From NCBI GenBank assembly GCA_949825045.1, contig OX463827.1:6408501-6472500 (forward strand): 64,000 nucleotides of DNA, in the 5' to 3' direction. The position numbers and the translations under genes are program-made. Below, one piece after another: positions 10,528 to 20,648 of this stretch; position 1 is the first letter of the stretch, and each line of letters opens with the position of its first letter. Origin of the DNA: Argyresthia goedartella. Taxonomy: Eukaryota; Arthropoda; Insecta; Lepidoptera; Argyresthiidae. The notes below the pieces were generated by a model. The model was given only the letters and a program-made list of their open reading frames with translations. It had not been told where the DNA came from and made no database searches.

Positions 10528-11010
10528 AAAGAGATTTCTTCCAGCAAACCAAGGCATAGGTATTGGTATCATAAAACTGTAGGCAGTTCACAATAAATAC
10601 TATAACTAAAATACCTAGGAATAAATTAAATACCTATAAAACACAGATACGAAATGCAAAATAATTACCGATCTATACAACATAAACTATGCGTGCTATG
10701 CGTTGTTCTCCCTTTCCTTTTCTAAGCGAAGGAAGGAGAGGTTTTTTTTTGTAGGAGAAAAAATGGAATTGTTCATGTCCAGGAGTCAGACCTCCTTGCT
10801 GTATCTGGGTCTTACACATTGAGCGGCTATCAGCTCGTGTAGTATACGGACTAAAACAACCCCTGTGTTGTGTGTGAAGCAGTTATTCATATTCTTTATT
10901 GCACAGAAAATATAGATAAACAGACAGTTACAATAAATTTTATAGGCAAAGGCGAGCTAATCTCTAAAGAGAGATTTCTTCCTGCTAACCTAGGCAAGAC
11001 AGGAGTGTTT
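10528..11010 (-). mobile_element. LINE 3' end fragments and a shared repeat
   Basis: AGAGATTTCTTCCAGCAAACC (10530) and GGCGAGCTAATCTCTAAAGAG (10950) are minus-strand ends of the LINE family also seen at 5260, 15800, 18120 and 25910. Between them, 10738-10850 (CCAGGAGTCAGACCTCC, ATTGAGCGGCTATCAGCTCG) matches a second copy at 51405-51515. Confidence 0.5.
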
Positions 11011-11664
11011 ATGAAATAGGACAGTGCGCAATAATACTGTATACATACGTACGAAGTTACTTTTAAAATATAAATGAATTATACCTAATAAATAAAATAT
11101 ATATCTCAGCTATATAAAATACAATAGATAGACTATAAAATAAATACATATATAAACTATAAAATATCATACATATACCTACATAAATATTATAGGTACC
11201 TATTACGGAAGAGCAAGGAAATACGCTTTATCTTTTCTTAAAAGTGAAAATTGAGGGACTATCCCTAATAGTGCAGGGAAGTGCGTTTCACAGTCGGATT
11301 GCCCTTAACCTAAATGAGAGTTTGTAAGTGGCAGTGTTATGCCGAGGAGTTGATAGGAGAGACACCGTGTGAGATCTCCGATTACCAGTTATCGTAAGAT
11401 GTTACTAGCCTTGGCTATGTTACTAGTTTAGCCATGGCCTCGGGGTATGCTGAAGGCTTTCTACCTGCAATTTGCCCTTTTGGGCGATATGTATTAGTAG
11501 ATTGTTAACCGAGGGCTGAAAGGCACCCATTCCTGACGAGATGTGTGGAACGTTCCACGAACGAAGTGAGAGCGCCAATAGTTCGAGGCAGAAATGGGTG
11601 CTATCACCCGAGTAAAACACTCTACTTTTCAATACGAATACGAGGAAAGTAAACACAAGCCAGT
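11011..11664. other. Degenerate repeat-derived sequence
   Basis: AT-rich to 11220, then a GC-richer stretch. CGTTCCACGAACGAAGTGAG (11550) and nearby words look transposon-derived, but I cannot name a family. No intact frame. Confidence 0.35.
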
Positions 11665-11742
11665 TAAAATCAAAATTATTTTATTAAAAAACAAAGTCAC
11701 TTGAAATCAAAATTATTTTATTAAAAAACAAAGTCACTTGAA
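11665..11742. repeat. 37-40-bp direct duplication carrying poly(A)-signal words
   Basis: Two adjacent copies of a unit containing AAATTATTTTATTAAAAAAC and AAAGTCACTTGAAAT. Read on the minus strand, each copy holds an AATAAA hexamer. Confidence 0.8.
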
Positions 11743-11976
11743 ATTAAGATTAACGTTTGTACAGTTATTGAGCGTTAGAGAAATATTTTTTCCAGGCATA
11801 TTAATATTTGATACTTGTTGTGATATTTGAATATCATTCATAGGAGGCTGGGCTGTGAATGTTGGAGAAGGCATTATAGAGTTCGTAAAATTATTTGGCC
11901 CTTCTTGTTGCTCGTAATTGTCTTTAGAGGTTCCCGGCTGAGGTGAAGTTGAGCGCAAATTTATAGTCTCCGTTAT
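11732..11976 (-). CDS. Coding-like 3'-terminal fragment of unknown gene or transposon
   Basis: A minus-strand frame of about 75-80 codons is rich in Ser, Thr, Pro, Asn and Gln (SPQPGTSKDNYEQQEG) and ends ISLTLNNCTNVNLNFK before a TGA at 11732-11734. An AATAAA hexamer follows about 15 bp further on and is repeated in the next tandem unit. The frame has no ATG at its start and is preceded by a stop, so it would be the last part of a spliced or broken gene. The low-complexity linker with a hydrophobic Asn-rich end could be a transposase or DNA-binding protein C-terminus. I do not recognise the family. Confidence 0.35.
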
Positions 11977-12332
11977 TTAGTTAGATATCTTCGACTTGTT
12001 GTCGACGGAGTCCTCGATATAGCCTTCAACAGAGGCGCTCGATTTCCATGTTTTATGGCTGTATAGGTTACTACCATTGCGTTGTTCAATATAAACTACG
12101 ATTCATATATATTTTTTTAATACTTTTCCGCTTTAGAGCAGGCATGTACCACTTTCAGTACGGTGCCTGGATGAACAATGACCCCCTTTCAGAGTATGAG
12201 TAATGAAAAATATATATGTGTGTATGGAGAGGAGGAGATTGACTCATAGCTGTCCCTTAGGTCCTGTTGATGACACATGTCAGAAGTAAAGTTACTGTGA
12301 ACGGTCTCTAAAAAAATATCTGTGCCTATGCG
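11977..12332. other. Unannotated spacer
   Basis: Nothing recognisable beyond a T-rich run near 12110. Confidence 0.35.
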
Positions 12333-12464
12333 CCGGTTTCTGAATTGAGAAATGCACTAAGTAACTACTTAAGTATCGATCTGTCACGTTCTTTTTTATG
12401 ACATCTGCAGAGACAGAACGTTATTTAAGTATTTGACAAGTTAAATTCTCAATTCAGAAACCGG
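12333..12464. mobile_element. Small TIR element (MITE), 132 bp
   Basis: Perfect 18-bp inverted repeats CCGGTTTCTGAATTGAGA at 12333-12350 and 12447-12464 around a non-coding centre. No clear target duplication. Confidence 0.7.
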
Positions 12465-12933
12465 AGGTAAGTCACACTAACGCCCATTTGCACTAAACGT
12501 AAGTTAGGCTTGTCCTAGTTAAGATTCACATAAGCCTAAGCTAATAATGTCATGCCATATTAACGTGACAGAAAAATAGTATGGCAGTAGCATGTCATCT
12601 CTATCATGCCACGCCACGTCCACAGATACATAGAATAACCAAGTTAAAAACTTAAAAGTCCGACTTAAAGCTCAAGCCCTATTTCTTCCTCCTCGGTCGC
12701 GATGCTTATGAAGTCTGTGTACATGAAAAATCCTCATCAAAACTTTGCTGCATGGAACCACCAACCAAAACGTCATCTGTGTATTATATATTTCTTGTTT
12801 TTGTTGATTTAAAAAAAATCGCTAAATGAATTTTGATGAAATGTATTCGGGACCACCTCTAAAGTGTGACCTACCAATAAAAACTAAAATCATCAAAATC
12901 GATTCGCAATTGACGGAATAATCGCGTGACAAA
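12465..12933. other. Unannotated, partly repeat-derived
   Basis: 12630-12920 is about 70-80% similar by eye to 1400-1690 (AAGTTAAAAACTTAAA, CCCTATTTCTTCCTCC, GGGACCAC, AATTGACGGA), so it is a second copy of a dispersed repeat of unknown class. Confidence 0.5.
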
Positions 12934-13122
12934 AAATACCTTGGACACTATTTACACACATTGATCTAGCCCCAAACTAGGATTCTCTGTATCTTGGGTA
13001 CTAGACAAGGATACACTTACTTATATAGATAAATATTACCTATACTTAGATAGTTCTCATCAAACAAATATTTGCCCCCACCGGGAATCGAACCCACTGC
13101 CGTCTTGGCTATTCGGTTCGTC
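12934..13122 (-). mobile_element. SINE-A copy 4, internally deleted head
   Basis: The body is normal (CCTTGGACACTATTTACAC, AAACTAGGATT), but about 30 bp between the B box and the A box are missing and the AAACAACCACGACTAGGG part is shortened. Confidence 0.7.
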
Positions 13123-13798
13123 CAATGAAATCAAAATGAAATCAAAATTTGCCTATCCTATTGTATTATTTTTAAGGGAGGCAGTTGCTCAAGTCCGAAG
13201 AAAACACTTGGTTCCTACACGCACGTCCTCCCGGGTAGTGCTAAGGAGCAACTACAAATTATTCAGTATACATCAATTTCCAGGTTTTCGACAGAGACCC
13301 TGACCAAATTGTGATCTTTCAAATTAAACACACACAAAAACACTCGCGAAATTAGCCTCCAAAGAGGTTAGCACGCCTTATTTTAAAGAAGAAGACGTAT
13401 TTTTTTATTGTTTTATTCGATAGTTTTGAACTCTTCAGAATCCCATAGAATGTTGTGCTAGGTGCCTGCCAGTGCAAGGAGGTCAAGCGTTTCATGTTAC
13501 AACAATCGGATATTCGAAAGGCTTGAGTTACGGTTTAAACTCTTCGGCGTTAAGTGCCGCTTACCCATTATCGCACAAACGGCACACATACACTTACCTC
13601 GAACGACGCGTCCTGACATTGGAATGCCATAATCATAAACATTTACATACAGGTTGAGTTGTCTCTGGTCGCACATTAGGATTGCCTGCGGCGAGGGAAC
13701 CAGAGACAGAGACGTCACAAGCAACAAAATCGCACTTTGATAAGTACGATGTTGTTTGTCGTGACGTTGTGCATGATTGCAAGCGTTTAATTACAAAA
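13123..13798. other. LINE tail fragment and SINE-D remnant
   Basis: 13126-13200 begins with GAAATCAAAATGAAATCAAA, a simple tail, followed by a degenerate LINE 3' end in minus orientation. 13620-13730 is a partial SINE-D body (ATAATCATAAACATTTACAT, GGGAACCAGAGACAG). No gene. Confidence 0.45.
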
Positions 13799-14282
13799 TG
13801 GGATTAACTGAGTCCCTGCCGCTCCGAACGGGAAAGATCCTGAAAGTGATTCGAATTGTGACTACTGTCTCTGTGCAGAAACTTTCAGCAGCGAGTTTAA
13901 AAAGGGAAATTTTAAACTGCACATCATAAATATTGGCACAGCAAATATCAAGGCAAAATGTTGCGTCAGCTTAGGTGAAGGGTAAAGGGGGTGGGCGAAG
14001 CGAAGCCCCCTTTATCCTTCGTGTTAGGTTGAATATGCAAGAACAACAAGAAATACTTAAAACATAAACTTAAGAACACGTAAAAAAATTAAAACATAAA
14101 AAGTATTTTTGTTGATCCTTTTTTGCTGAGCAAATCAGTATTTTCGATGTGCGATTAAATACTAGCCATTAATAAGTGGGATTAACTGGGTCCCTGCCGC
14201 CCCGAACGGGAAAATCCTGAAAGTGATACGAATCACGACTACTGTCTTTCTCTGCAGAAGCTTTCAGCAGCGAGTTAAAAAA
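13799..14282 (+). repeat. Direct repeats of about 105 bp flanking a MITE-1 copy
   Basis: Copy 1 (13799-13906) and copy 2 (14178-14281) both run GGGATTAACTG-GTCCCTGCC ... GAACGGGAAA ... CTTTCAGCAGCGAGTT. A MITE-1 element lies exactly between them. The two copies differ at several bases, so the duplication is not recent. Confidence 0.8.
13911..14167 (+). mobile_element. MITE-1 family, copy 4 (best complete copy)
   Basis: Starts GGGAAATTTTAAACTGCACA and ends GATGTGCGATTAAATACTAG-CC, giving the full pair of ends. The core carries GGGGGTGGGCGAAGCGAAGC-CCCC, a GC-rich hairpin-forming block, and AACCTAACACGAAGG-type sequence in reverse order. No coding capacity. Confidence 0.8.
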
Positions 14283-14331
14283 TCAATCCAAAATAAGCTT
14301 TACTACAATACTATTACTACAATAAGCTTTA

Positions 14332-14371
14332 ATAACAGACAACACACACACACACGTGTGTTGTCTGTTTT
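14332..14371. repeat. AC/GT palindrome
   Basis: AACAGACAACACACAC meets GTGTGTTGTCTGTTTT as reverse complement. It would fold into a hairpin of about 18 bp arms. Confidence 0.8.
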
Positions 14372-14389
14372 AGCTGTGAATGTCGAAGT

Positions 14390-14740
14390 GGGAAAAGAGC
14401 TCCGTGGTCTTATGGGTTTCACGCTTGCTTCTTACACAGGAGATGCAGGTTCGATTCCTGACCATGTACCAATGAGATAATTAATTTATCTTATACAGAC
14501 GTTCTAACGGTGATGGAAAACATCGTGAGGAAACCTTCATTACGTAGCTGCGGCGATGGGCTAGCCCCCTGTCACGCAAAATGGAGTATTGAATAATTAG
14601 CTCAAAGTGGCCACAATTGTGCCTCTACCACCTCGTATGGGAAAAGGCGTGACTCTATATGTGCGTGTTTGCGTGTGTGCGAGGGTATGTGTGTGTGTGA
14701 GGGTGTGTGTGTGTGTGTGTGTGTGTGTTTGTGTGTCGAC
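14390..14740 (+). mobile_element. SINE-C copy 1 with GT-rich tail
   Basis: The tRNA-like head has CCGTGGTCTTATGGG and B box GGTTCGATTCC; the body includes ACCAATGAGATAATTAATTT and GGAAAACATCGTGAGGAAAC, ending near AAAAGGCGTG. A (GT)n microsatellite occupies about 14665-14737. Confidence 0.7.
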
Positions 14741-15176
14741 GTTATTTTGATAGGCTTTTAGGCCCTTAGAATAAAGTTAATCTTTTGTCTACTGCGGCTA
14801 CTAACGGATGGAATCGGATATATTCGTATAATAGAATGATCTGGACTAATGAAAAGAACAGATTTCTGTATTTGAATTATCTTTATTTGATATTATATTT
14901 ATGGCATAAGCTGACAGACAATGAGGAGAATAAACCGGTGGAGCTACAATGCAATAATCATTAAATATACAGGATAAAATAAAATATACAAGCTTTATAC
15001 ATGGATAACTTGTTTATCAATATCTAAGTACCGGAATTGCAACCACCGTGTTTAAGTTAACCACCTTAATCTCGTAATGTCCCGGGATTCCCCAGCTCCA
15101 CGCAGCTATATCCTGGAATATTTACCTTATCCGGGAACGTTCAGGGATTGTTAATTGCCAACCAACATATAATTAT
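14741..15176. other. Unannotated spacer
   Basis: AT-rich unique sequence; nothing recognised. Confidence 0.35.
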
Positions 15177-15391
15177 AATAATACCTTGGTCACTATTTAC
15201 ACACATTATTCTAGCCTCAAACTAGGATTCCCTGTATCTTGGGTAATAGACAACGATACACATACTTATATAGATAAATATTATACTTAGATAGATAAAC
15301 AACCACGACTAGGGTACAAACATCCGTTCTCATATAACAAATATTGGCCCCCACCGGGAGGGACACTGCCGACTCGGCCATTCGGGTCGTC
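15177..15391 (-). mobile_element. SINE-A copy 5
   Basis: Minus-strand copy with a normal body and a head that has lost about 30 bp around the B box (CCCCCACCGGGAGGGACACTG). Confidence 0.75.
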
Positions 15392-15764
15392 AACAAAATA
15401 AGGAGTGTGGCCATTACACGAAGTAATGACTAATCTGCATGACCAGCCTATCCACTCGCCTGTGGGCCGCCATTTTGAAAAGCGTGACGGATTCTGTCAG
15501 ATACACTGACCTGATTTTTGGGGGTGCTTGCTTATATTCTGATTAGCTGGCGATTGTATATTACAATAGGTTTTTGAGGAAGCGTCCGTGGCCTGTCGGT
15601 ATTCGCACATCGGAAGCGATCGTGCGGGCAGCAACATCTGGCCGAGACGGTCGCTGGATGGGTGTCCGTGCTATGTGGCATTTGTTTCGGACTTTCGGAT
15701 GACATGACCCTCGTGGGCGGATTTTTACGGAACGGCCCGCGATTTTTCATAGTTTTCATATTTT
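15392..15764. other. Unannotated, GC-richer spacer
   Basis: Contains GGGCCGCCATTTTG and a GC-rich segment at 15590-15750 without a convincing reading frame. Confidence 0.35.
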
Positions 15765-15862
15765 TTTTATTGCACACACAAAAAACAAGAGTTACATAAA
15801 AATGTGTACAAAGGCGAGCTTATCTCTAATAAGATATCTCTTCCAGCAAACCAGGTAAACAA
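15765..15862 (-). mobile_element. LINE 3' end (same family as 5260 and 10950)
   Basis: TTTATTGCACACACAAAAAA, GTACAAAGGCGAGCTTATC and GATATCTCTTCCAGCAAACC in minus orientation. The following 15880-16075 shares words (CGCGATTTTCAACCTTA) with 49600-49690 in the opposite orientation. Confidence 0.55.
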
Positions 15863-16084
15863 GGAAAAAGTCAACAACCTTATCGCTTGGTAATATAGTC
15901 CAAGACCAATTAACCACTTAATGCATGGCCTTACCCGAAATGGATCGCGATTTTCAACCTTATTATATTGGTAATAAAGTTCAAAACCTATGAAACCATA
16001 CATGGGTTACCATGCATTAAGGGGTTAAATACGGTGTCCAAAATATGGACAGATCCCTATATAGGGTTAAGCTGTGTCAGAGTC

Positions 16085-17021
16085 AAATGTCTTTATGACT
16101 GTAGATATTTACATATACTTTGCAAACGTCATTTTTTGCCACTTCTCTACATTGGACCACGGTGGGAGAAGAAGGGCGTAGAAACTCCCACAGATTGATT
16201 TTTAGATCTCTTTTAAAAATTGCTTGGGCTTAACTAATACGAATATTAAAAATATAATTATTATGATTAATTAGCAATAATAAATAATTACAAAACTATT
16301 AACAGCAAGGTCTGTGTTGAGCCTGAGCTTAAGTTATGGTGTTACACTATGGGGAAACAGCGCCGATGCACCTCGACTATTTACAATGCAAAAAAAGCTA
16401 ATCCGAATCATATTTAACTTAAAGCAAACAGATAGTTGTCGACCCTTTTTTCAAAAACATAAACTCCTTACCCTCCCTTCAATATATATTTTGAAACTAT
16501 GTAAATTCGTCCGGAAATACAATCATTTTTTCAATCGCCGTGAGCAAATGAATCAAAAAAATTTGAGACATAAGAACAGACTTCATTTACCATATTCAAG
16601 GTTAAAACTACACTCTTCCAGTCCATATATTATGGCAATAAAAGTTTATAATAAACTACCGAATTCATTGACAAATGAAACAAAAGATAGCATTTTCTTT
16701 AAAAAACTAAAACTAATGTTAATAAATAAAAGCTACTATACGTTATTAGATTATTTAAGTGATAGCCTACAAAAATAAATTAGCTGCCTTCTCCCTCCCT
16801 GTGTTGCTGTGCCCGTAAGGGTCCATAATGTGAGACAATTTATTATAATTATTAAGACCAAATGTACCATTATGGAATGCAAATAAACTATTGACTATTG
16901 ACTATTGAGCCAGATCAACCCCATACAGTCCTGTCATTTAAGTAATCTTGAACATTGTAATAACCCTTTTTCGACAAAGTCGCTTTAACATGGTTTTCAA
17001 TTGCTCAAATGGCAATTTCAG
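16085..17021 (-). mobile_element. LINE-X 3' end, interrupted by a second LINE
   Basis: The minus-strand 3' untranslated part lies at 16085-16323 and its continuation, with the last codons (CGACAAAGTCGCTTTAAC read on +), at 16912-17021. The same junction is unbroken near 48240-48345 and 43270-43360 (GGTTAATCT-GGCTCAACACAG). The interruption is a + strand LINE flanked by the 7-bp duplication TTGAGCC. Confidence 0.75.
16324..16904 (+). mobile_element. 5'-truncated LINE inserted in LINE-X, with target duplication
   Basis: The insertion carries an intact frame to the stop at 16776-16778: about 150 residues with the landmarks LSYGVTLWGNS, QKKLIRIIFNLKQTDSCRP and AIKVYNKLPNS. These match the segment downstream of the reverse transcriptase in the LINE at 47827-48321. 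A short 3' untranslated region then ends in TATTGAC repeats. The flanking TTGAGCC (16317-16323, 16905-16911) is its target-site duplication. It lacks reverse transcriptase and endonuclease, so it is dead on arrival. Confidence 0.8.
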
Positions 17022-17185
17022 AAGCCCTTATATGGCAGCTTGATAATTTCTGACAGTCGGGTTGGCCACTGGCCCGACACCACACCATCAACCCGCACTG
17101 AGCCAGCGTGGTGGAGTATGGCTCCATCTTACTCGGGTAAAGCCACGTGCACCTCGGTGGGGGCATAATGAGCTACATTTATCAC
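17022..17185 (+). mobile_element. SINE-C related 3' body, copy 6
   Basis: AGAAGCCCTTATATGGCAGC, ACTGAGCCAGCGTGGTGGAG and CACCTCGGTGGGGGC match 22257-22410 and the reverse of 18785-18985 and 41041-41220. Confidence 0.65.
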
Positions 17186-17206
17186 ATTATGCCTGAAGCT
17201 AAGTTG

Positions 17207-17303
17207 GCGCCTGCGTGATGCCTGGAGGTGGTGGCGACGCATGGGAACAAGAGAGATGCATGCATGGCCGAGAGAGGGATGGTGGTCTCGCTCAGGCGCC
17301 TAG
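17207..17303. mobile_element. Small repeat with inverted ends
   Basis: GGCGCCTGCG at one end and CTCAGGCGCC at the other. The inside (AGAGAGATGCATGCATGG, CGAGAGAGGG) matches 50135-50270, so it is a dispersed repeat. Confidence 0.5.
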
Positions 17304-17499
17304 AAACCATATTTATTCTGTTTCCGCTCGAAATCAGACCGCGCCTACAAAAGACATCAACGCGCTGCGGGAAAATAGGACCTCTGAGATTTTAACGATC
17401 AAAAGTTCTGGGTATGAAGGATTATTAATATGTAAACAATAGAGAAACTTATTCAACCATTCATATTTTTGCACGTTTTAGAACGTTACAATTAAATGT

Positions 17500-17735
17500 A
17501 GTAATTAATCGCACATCAAAAATACTGATTTTCACAGTAAAAATGGATCAGCAAAACACTTTTTATGTTTTAAATATTTTATGTTTATGTTTATGTTTTT
17601 AAGTATCCTAATACGAAGGATAAAGAGGGCTTCGCTTCGCTCACCCCCTTTACCCATCACCTAAGCTACCGCAGCATTTTTCCCTGATATTTGCTGAGCA
17701 AATCAGTATTTTGATGTGCATTTTAATATTTCCCC
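17500..17735 (-). mobile_element. MITE-1 family, copy 5
   Basis: TTAATCGCACATCAAAAATA ... GGGCTTCGCTTCGCTCACCC ... TTTTGATGTGCATTTTAATA. Confidence 0.75.
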
Positions 17736-18094
17736 ATTTAAACATAGGCCTATACATAAAAACATTAAGACAAGGAACTAGAAACAGCAACAAAGGCTGA
17801 TATAACTAGCCGGACCGCGTTAGTTTTTTTTTTAAATAACTTAAAAATAATATTTACATTAAGATTTTAAATTTATAAACGAATGTACCATCAGAGAGAG
17901 TCTGTCACTTAACATTTTTAAAAGTAGTTTGAAAGAACACTATCTTTCTCTACATGCTAAGTATTCATTAGTATTTGTATCTATTTACGTTATGTTACTT
18001 ATTTATATATGATTATCAGTATTATGTAGACATTGGTAAGTAGTTAATTATATTTATTAACATATTTAACGTTGTGCCTATAACTGTACCGGTA
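17736..18094. other. Unannotated AT-rich spacer
   Basis: No feature recognised. Confidence 0.35.
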
Positions 18095-18180
18095 GCTTCT
18101 TTTATCCTCTCCCCTCTAGGTTTGCTGGAAGAAATCTCTTGTTAGAGATAAGTTCTCTTTTGTACATATTTATTGATTTT
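18095..18180 (+). mobile_element. LINE 3' end
   Basis: GGTTTGCTGGAAGAAATCTC and GATAAGTTCTCTTTTGTACA, + strand relative of the fragments at 5260 and (reversed) 15800. Confidence 0.55.
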
Positions 18181-18600
18181 AGGGTTACCGTACCCAAAGG
18201 GTAAAAAAGGGACCCTATTACTAAGACACCGCTGTCTGTCCGTCCGTCTGTCACCAGGCTGTATCTCATGAACTGCGATATAGAAAAAGTGAAAAAGAAA
18301 GAAAAACAAAAAATGAAATTATCACCGATTATTTCTGTTGCCGCTATAACAACAAATACTAAAAAATAGAATAAAATAATTTTTTAAGGGGGCTCCCATA
18401 CAACAATTATTTCAATACCACACACAAACTTATGAATGCACTTGCTTACGTACATGGAGTGTGAAAGTAGCCGCACCAATAACTTTGTAAACAACATTTT
18501 GCTATGTAAAATCCAAACTATTCACTCCACACCATCCCTACCATTGCACGCTGGTACGGAACCGTTCGTGCGCGAATCCAACTCGCACTTGGCTGTTTTT
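18181..18600 (+). mobile_element. Lepidopteran GGTTCCGTACC-type repeat, copy 3
   Basis: GGGTTACCGTACCC, GTCCGTCCGTCTGTCACC, GGCTGTATCTCATGAACTGC and the CAACTCGCACTTGGC end are all present in + orientation. The 400-bp body is non-coding. Confidence 0.65.
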
Positions 18601-18784
18601 TTTTGTTTTTTTTAACTGTATGATTCATTCTCTTATGAAACGAAGTGCACACCTTTTTGCCTCCACTTGAAATAATATTGAATCAGTTCTATGTTAAATA
18701 TTAGTTTTAGTTATGTCATGGCCATAATATCCCTCTAACATTGCCTTTGCCATTAAATCGATATTATATAAGTCTTCAATTATC

Positions 18785-19005
18785 GATTACATATAGCCCG
18801 TTATTGTCCCCACCGAGGGGCACAGGCCTTTACCCGGATACGAGTAAGATTAAGCCATACTCCACCACGCTGGCTCAGTGCGGGTTGATGGAGGGGTTTA
18901 ACGACCACTACCACGTAGCGATAGTCGCCGGGACCTGCAGCTTAACGTGCCATCCGAAACACTGAACGTCTGATAATGTACGTAAGATAAACGATTTACG
19001 CTTGT
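18785..19005 (-). mobile_element. SINE-C related body, copy 5
   Basis: CCCCACCGAGGGGCACAGGC, CCACGCTGGCTCAGTGCGGG and GCTTAACGTGCCATCCGAAA match 41041-41220. It ends at the target duplication of the hAT-type element that follows. Confidence 0.65.
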
Positions 19006-19586
19006 GTTTAAACCAGTGCTGCAAAAGCTCCTGATTTACCAGGAGATTACATGATTTTAGGCCTAATCTCCTTGTCTACTGTTTTTTTTTTTGTAAATTG
19101 AGAAAATCTACTGATATTTAGGAATTTTTGTTTGGCTTATGTTGGCTACTATTGGTTTCATCACATCATATCGAACGGAACGTATTTGTCAGGCGAGGTG
19201 ACTGTATTAATGGTTACTAAGTCCATGATTAATGGTGAGTTTGACTTATTTACCTATACCATTCACGTTCGTAGTTTCGTATCTGTGGTGTGAGGTGTGA
19301 TGGCGGCTCTTCACTTGGCCGTACTTGCCAAATACTCGTGTTGCCGTCCCTTTCGTTTTCTATGTCAAACGAAAGGGACGCGAAATGCACATTAAAATGC
19401 ATGTGTTATTTTTGGTGATTTTTGGTTTTTTCAAGCTTCACTAGCACATACACGCTACTTTTAATTGCACATTATGGGAAAAAAAGGTACTTAATTATCC
19501 TTCTGTTTTTTTTCTCTGTCTCCTGGTTTTTTTGCTAACCATCTCCTTTTTTCTTGCAGGTTAGAGTTTGCAGCACTGGTTTAAAC
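19006..19586. mobile_element. hAT-type non-autonomous transposon, 565 bp plus 8-bp target duplications
   Basis: The element runs from CAGTGCTGCAAA (19014) to TTTGCAGCACTG (19578), perfect 12-bp inverted ends. It is bounded by the exact 8-bp direct repeat GTTTAAAC at 19006-19013 and 19579-19586. An 8-bp duplication with CAG-type ends is diagnostic for the hAT superfamily. There is no transposase. An internal hairpin (GTCCCTTTCGTTT arms, 19346-19379) is present. Confidence 0.85.
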
Positions 19587-19639
19587 GATTATGATAAATT
19601 CGAAATGACTGCCAGAATTGATAAATAATCACCAAATTG

Positions 19640-19750
19640 TGTTCTGATAAATTATCACCAAACTTCTTTTTATGTTTTGTATACTTAAGTTTTGTTGTTC
19701 TTACATATTCAACCTAACACGAAGGATAAAGACTTTACCCTTCAGATATT
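19640..19750 (-). mobile_element. MITE-1 fragment
   Basis: CTTCTTTTTATGTTTTG, TTGTTCTTACATATTCAACC and ACGAAGGATAAAG are the middle part of MITE-1; both ends are missing. Confidence 0.55.
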
Positions 19751-19829
19751 TTCTGCAATTTTTAGTGATCATTTACCCATTTTGGGTGATAAAAAAATTT
19801 TTGGTGATCATTGAAATTGTTCTCTAAAT

Positions 19830-19950
19830 TCATTATCTCGTTGGTACATGGTCAGGATTCGAACCTGCATCTCTCGTATGAGAAGCATGAAACCAATAAG
19901 ACCACGGATTTACAAGAGTGGGCAGCCGGAACTCTTTTACGCTAAGCACC
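19830..19950 (-). mobile_element. SINE-C copy 2, head region
   Basis: Minus-strand tRNA-like head: GGTACATGGTCAGGATTCG, AACCTGCATCTC, AATAAGACCACGGATT. The body is lost. Confidence 0.6.
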
Positions 19951-20224
19951 GACATAGGATATTGTTTAAAGTTTGCTAATTTTACAAACGACTGGCAGGG
20001 ATTCGACCGCTACGACACTCCCATATCCAGTTACACCCCAGGTGCGCTGAATATGCAAATATCAACTCGTTGTAGTAATCTAAGCGTCGATTAATCGCTG
20101 TCCGATTCAAATTTCATCGATTTTTAATTGCCTCTAATCGATTCGGTTATTGGTGTATGAATCAGACTGGTAGTAAACGTGTGACACCTGTGTCTGCGAG
20201 CAATAACATGGGGTGTATTTTTGG

Positions 20225-20640
20225 CGATAACCTTAAGATTTTTAGGGTCCCGTACCAAACGGCAAACCTGGGGGGTTACCACAATCATTTTCCGATTCAA
20301 ATAAGGTTCAAAACAAGAACATCACCATGGCAACCATTTCCATTGCAATTCTCCATAATGGGCTTTATTTACCTAATACCAAGACTTGTTTTAAGACGGT
20401 TAGGGTTATTTTGCGGATCAAATTGGGTTCCTAATCTGAATCGGAATAAGACGTTTTGATAACCCCCCTGTTACCCCGGTACCCCGAAGGCTAAATGCCT
20501 TCGTTGCTTGTGGTTTGTCAGCAGCTCGTATCTCGTGACCCGTGAACCAAACGCGATTTTTTGAAGTTTTTTCTTGTAATGTATGGAACCCTCCGGGTGT
20601 GAGTCCTTCTCGCACTTAAAAAGGTTTTTCGCTATTTGCT
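20225..20640 (+). mobile_element. Lepidopteran GGTTCCGTACC-type repeat, copy 4 (divergent)
   Basis: GGGTCCCGTACCAAACGGC at the start, AGCTCGTATCTCGTGACC in the middle and a TTCTCGCACTTAAAAAGG end. Reading frames inside it are not genes. Confidence 0.5.
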
Positions 20641-20648
20641 TAACATAT

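Noticed and set aside
20225..20640. Possible 100-codon gene at 20157-20459
   Set aside because: Lies within a divergent copy of the GGTTCCGTACC-type repeat.
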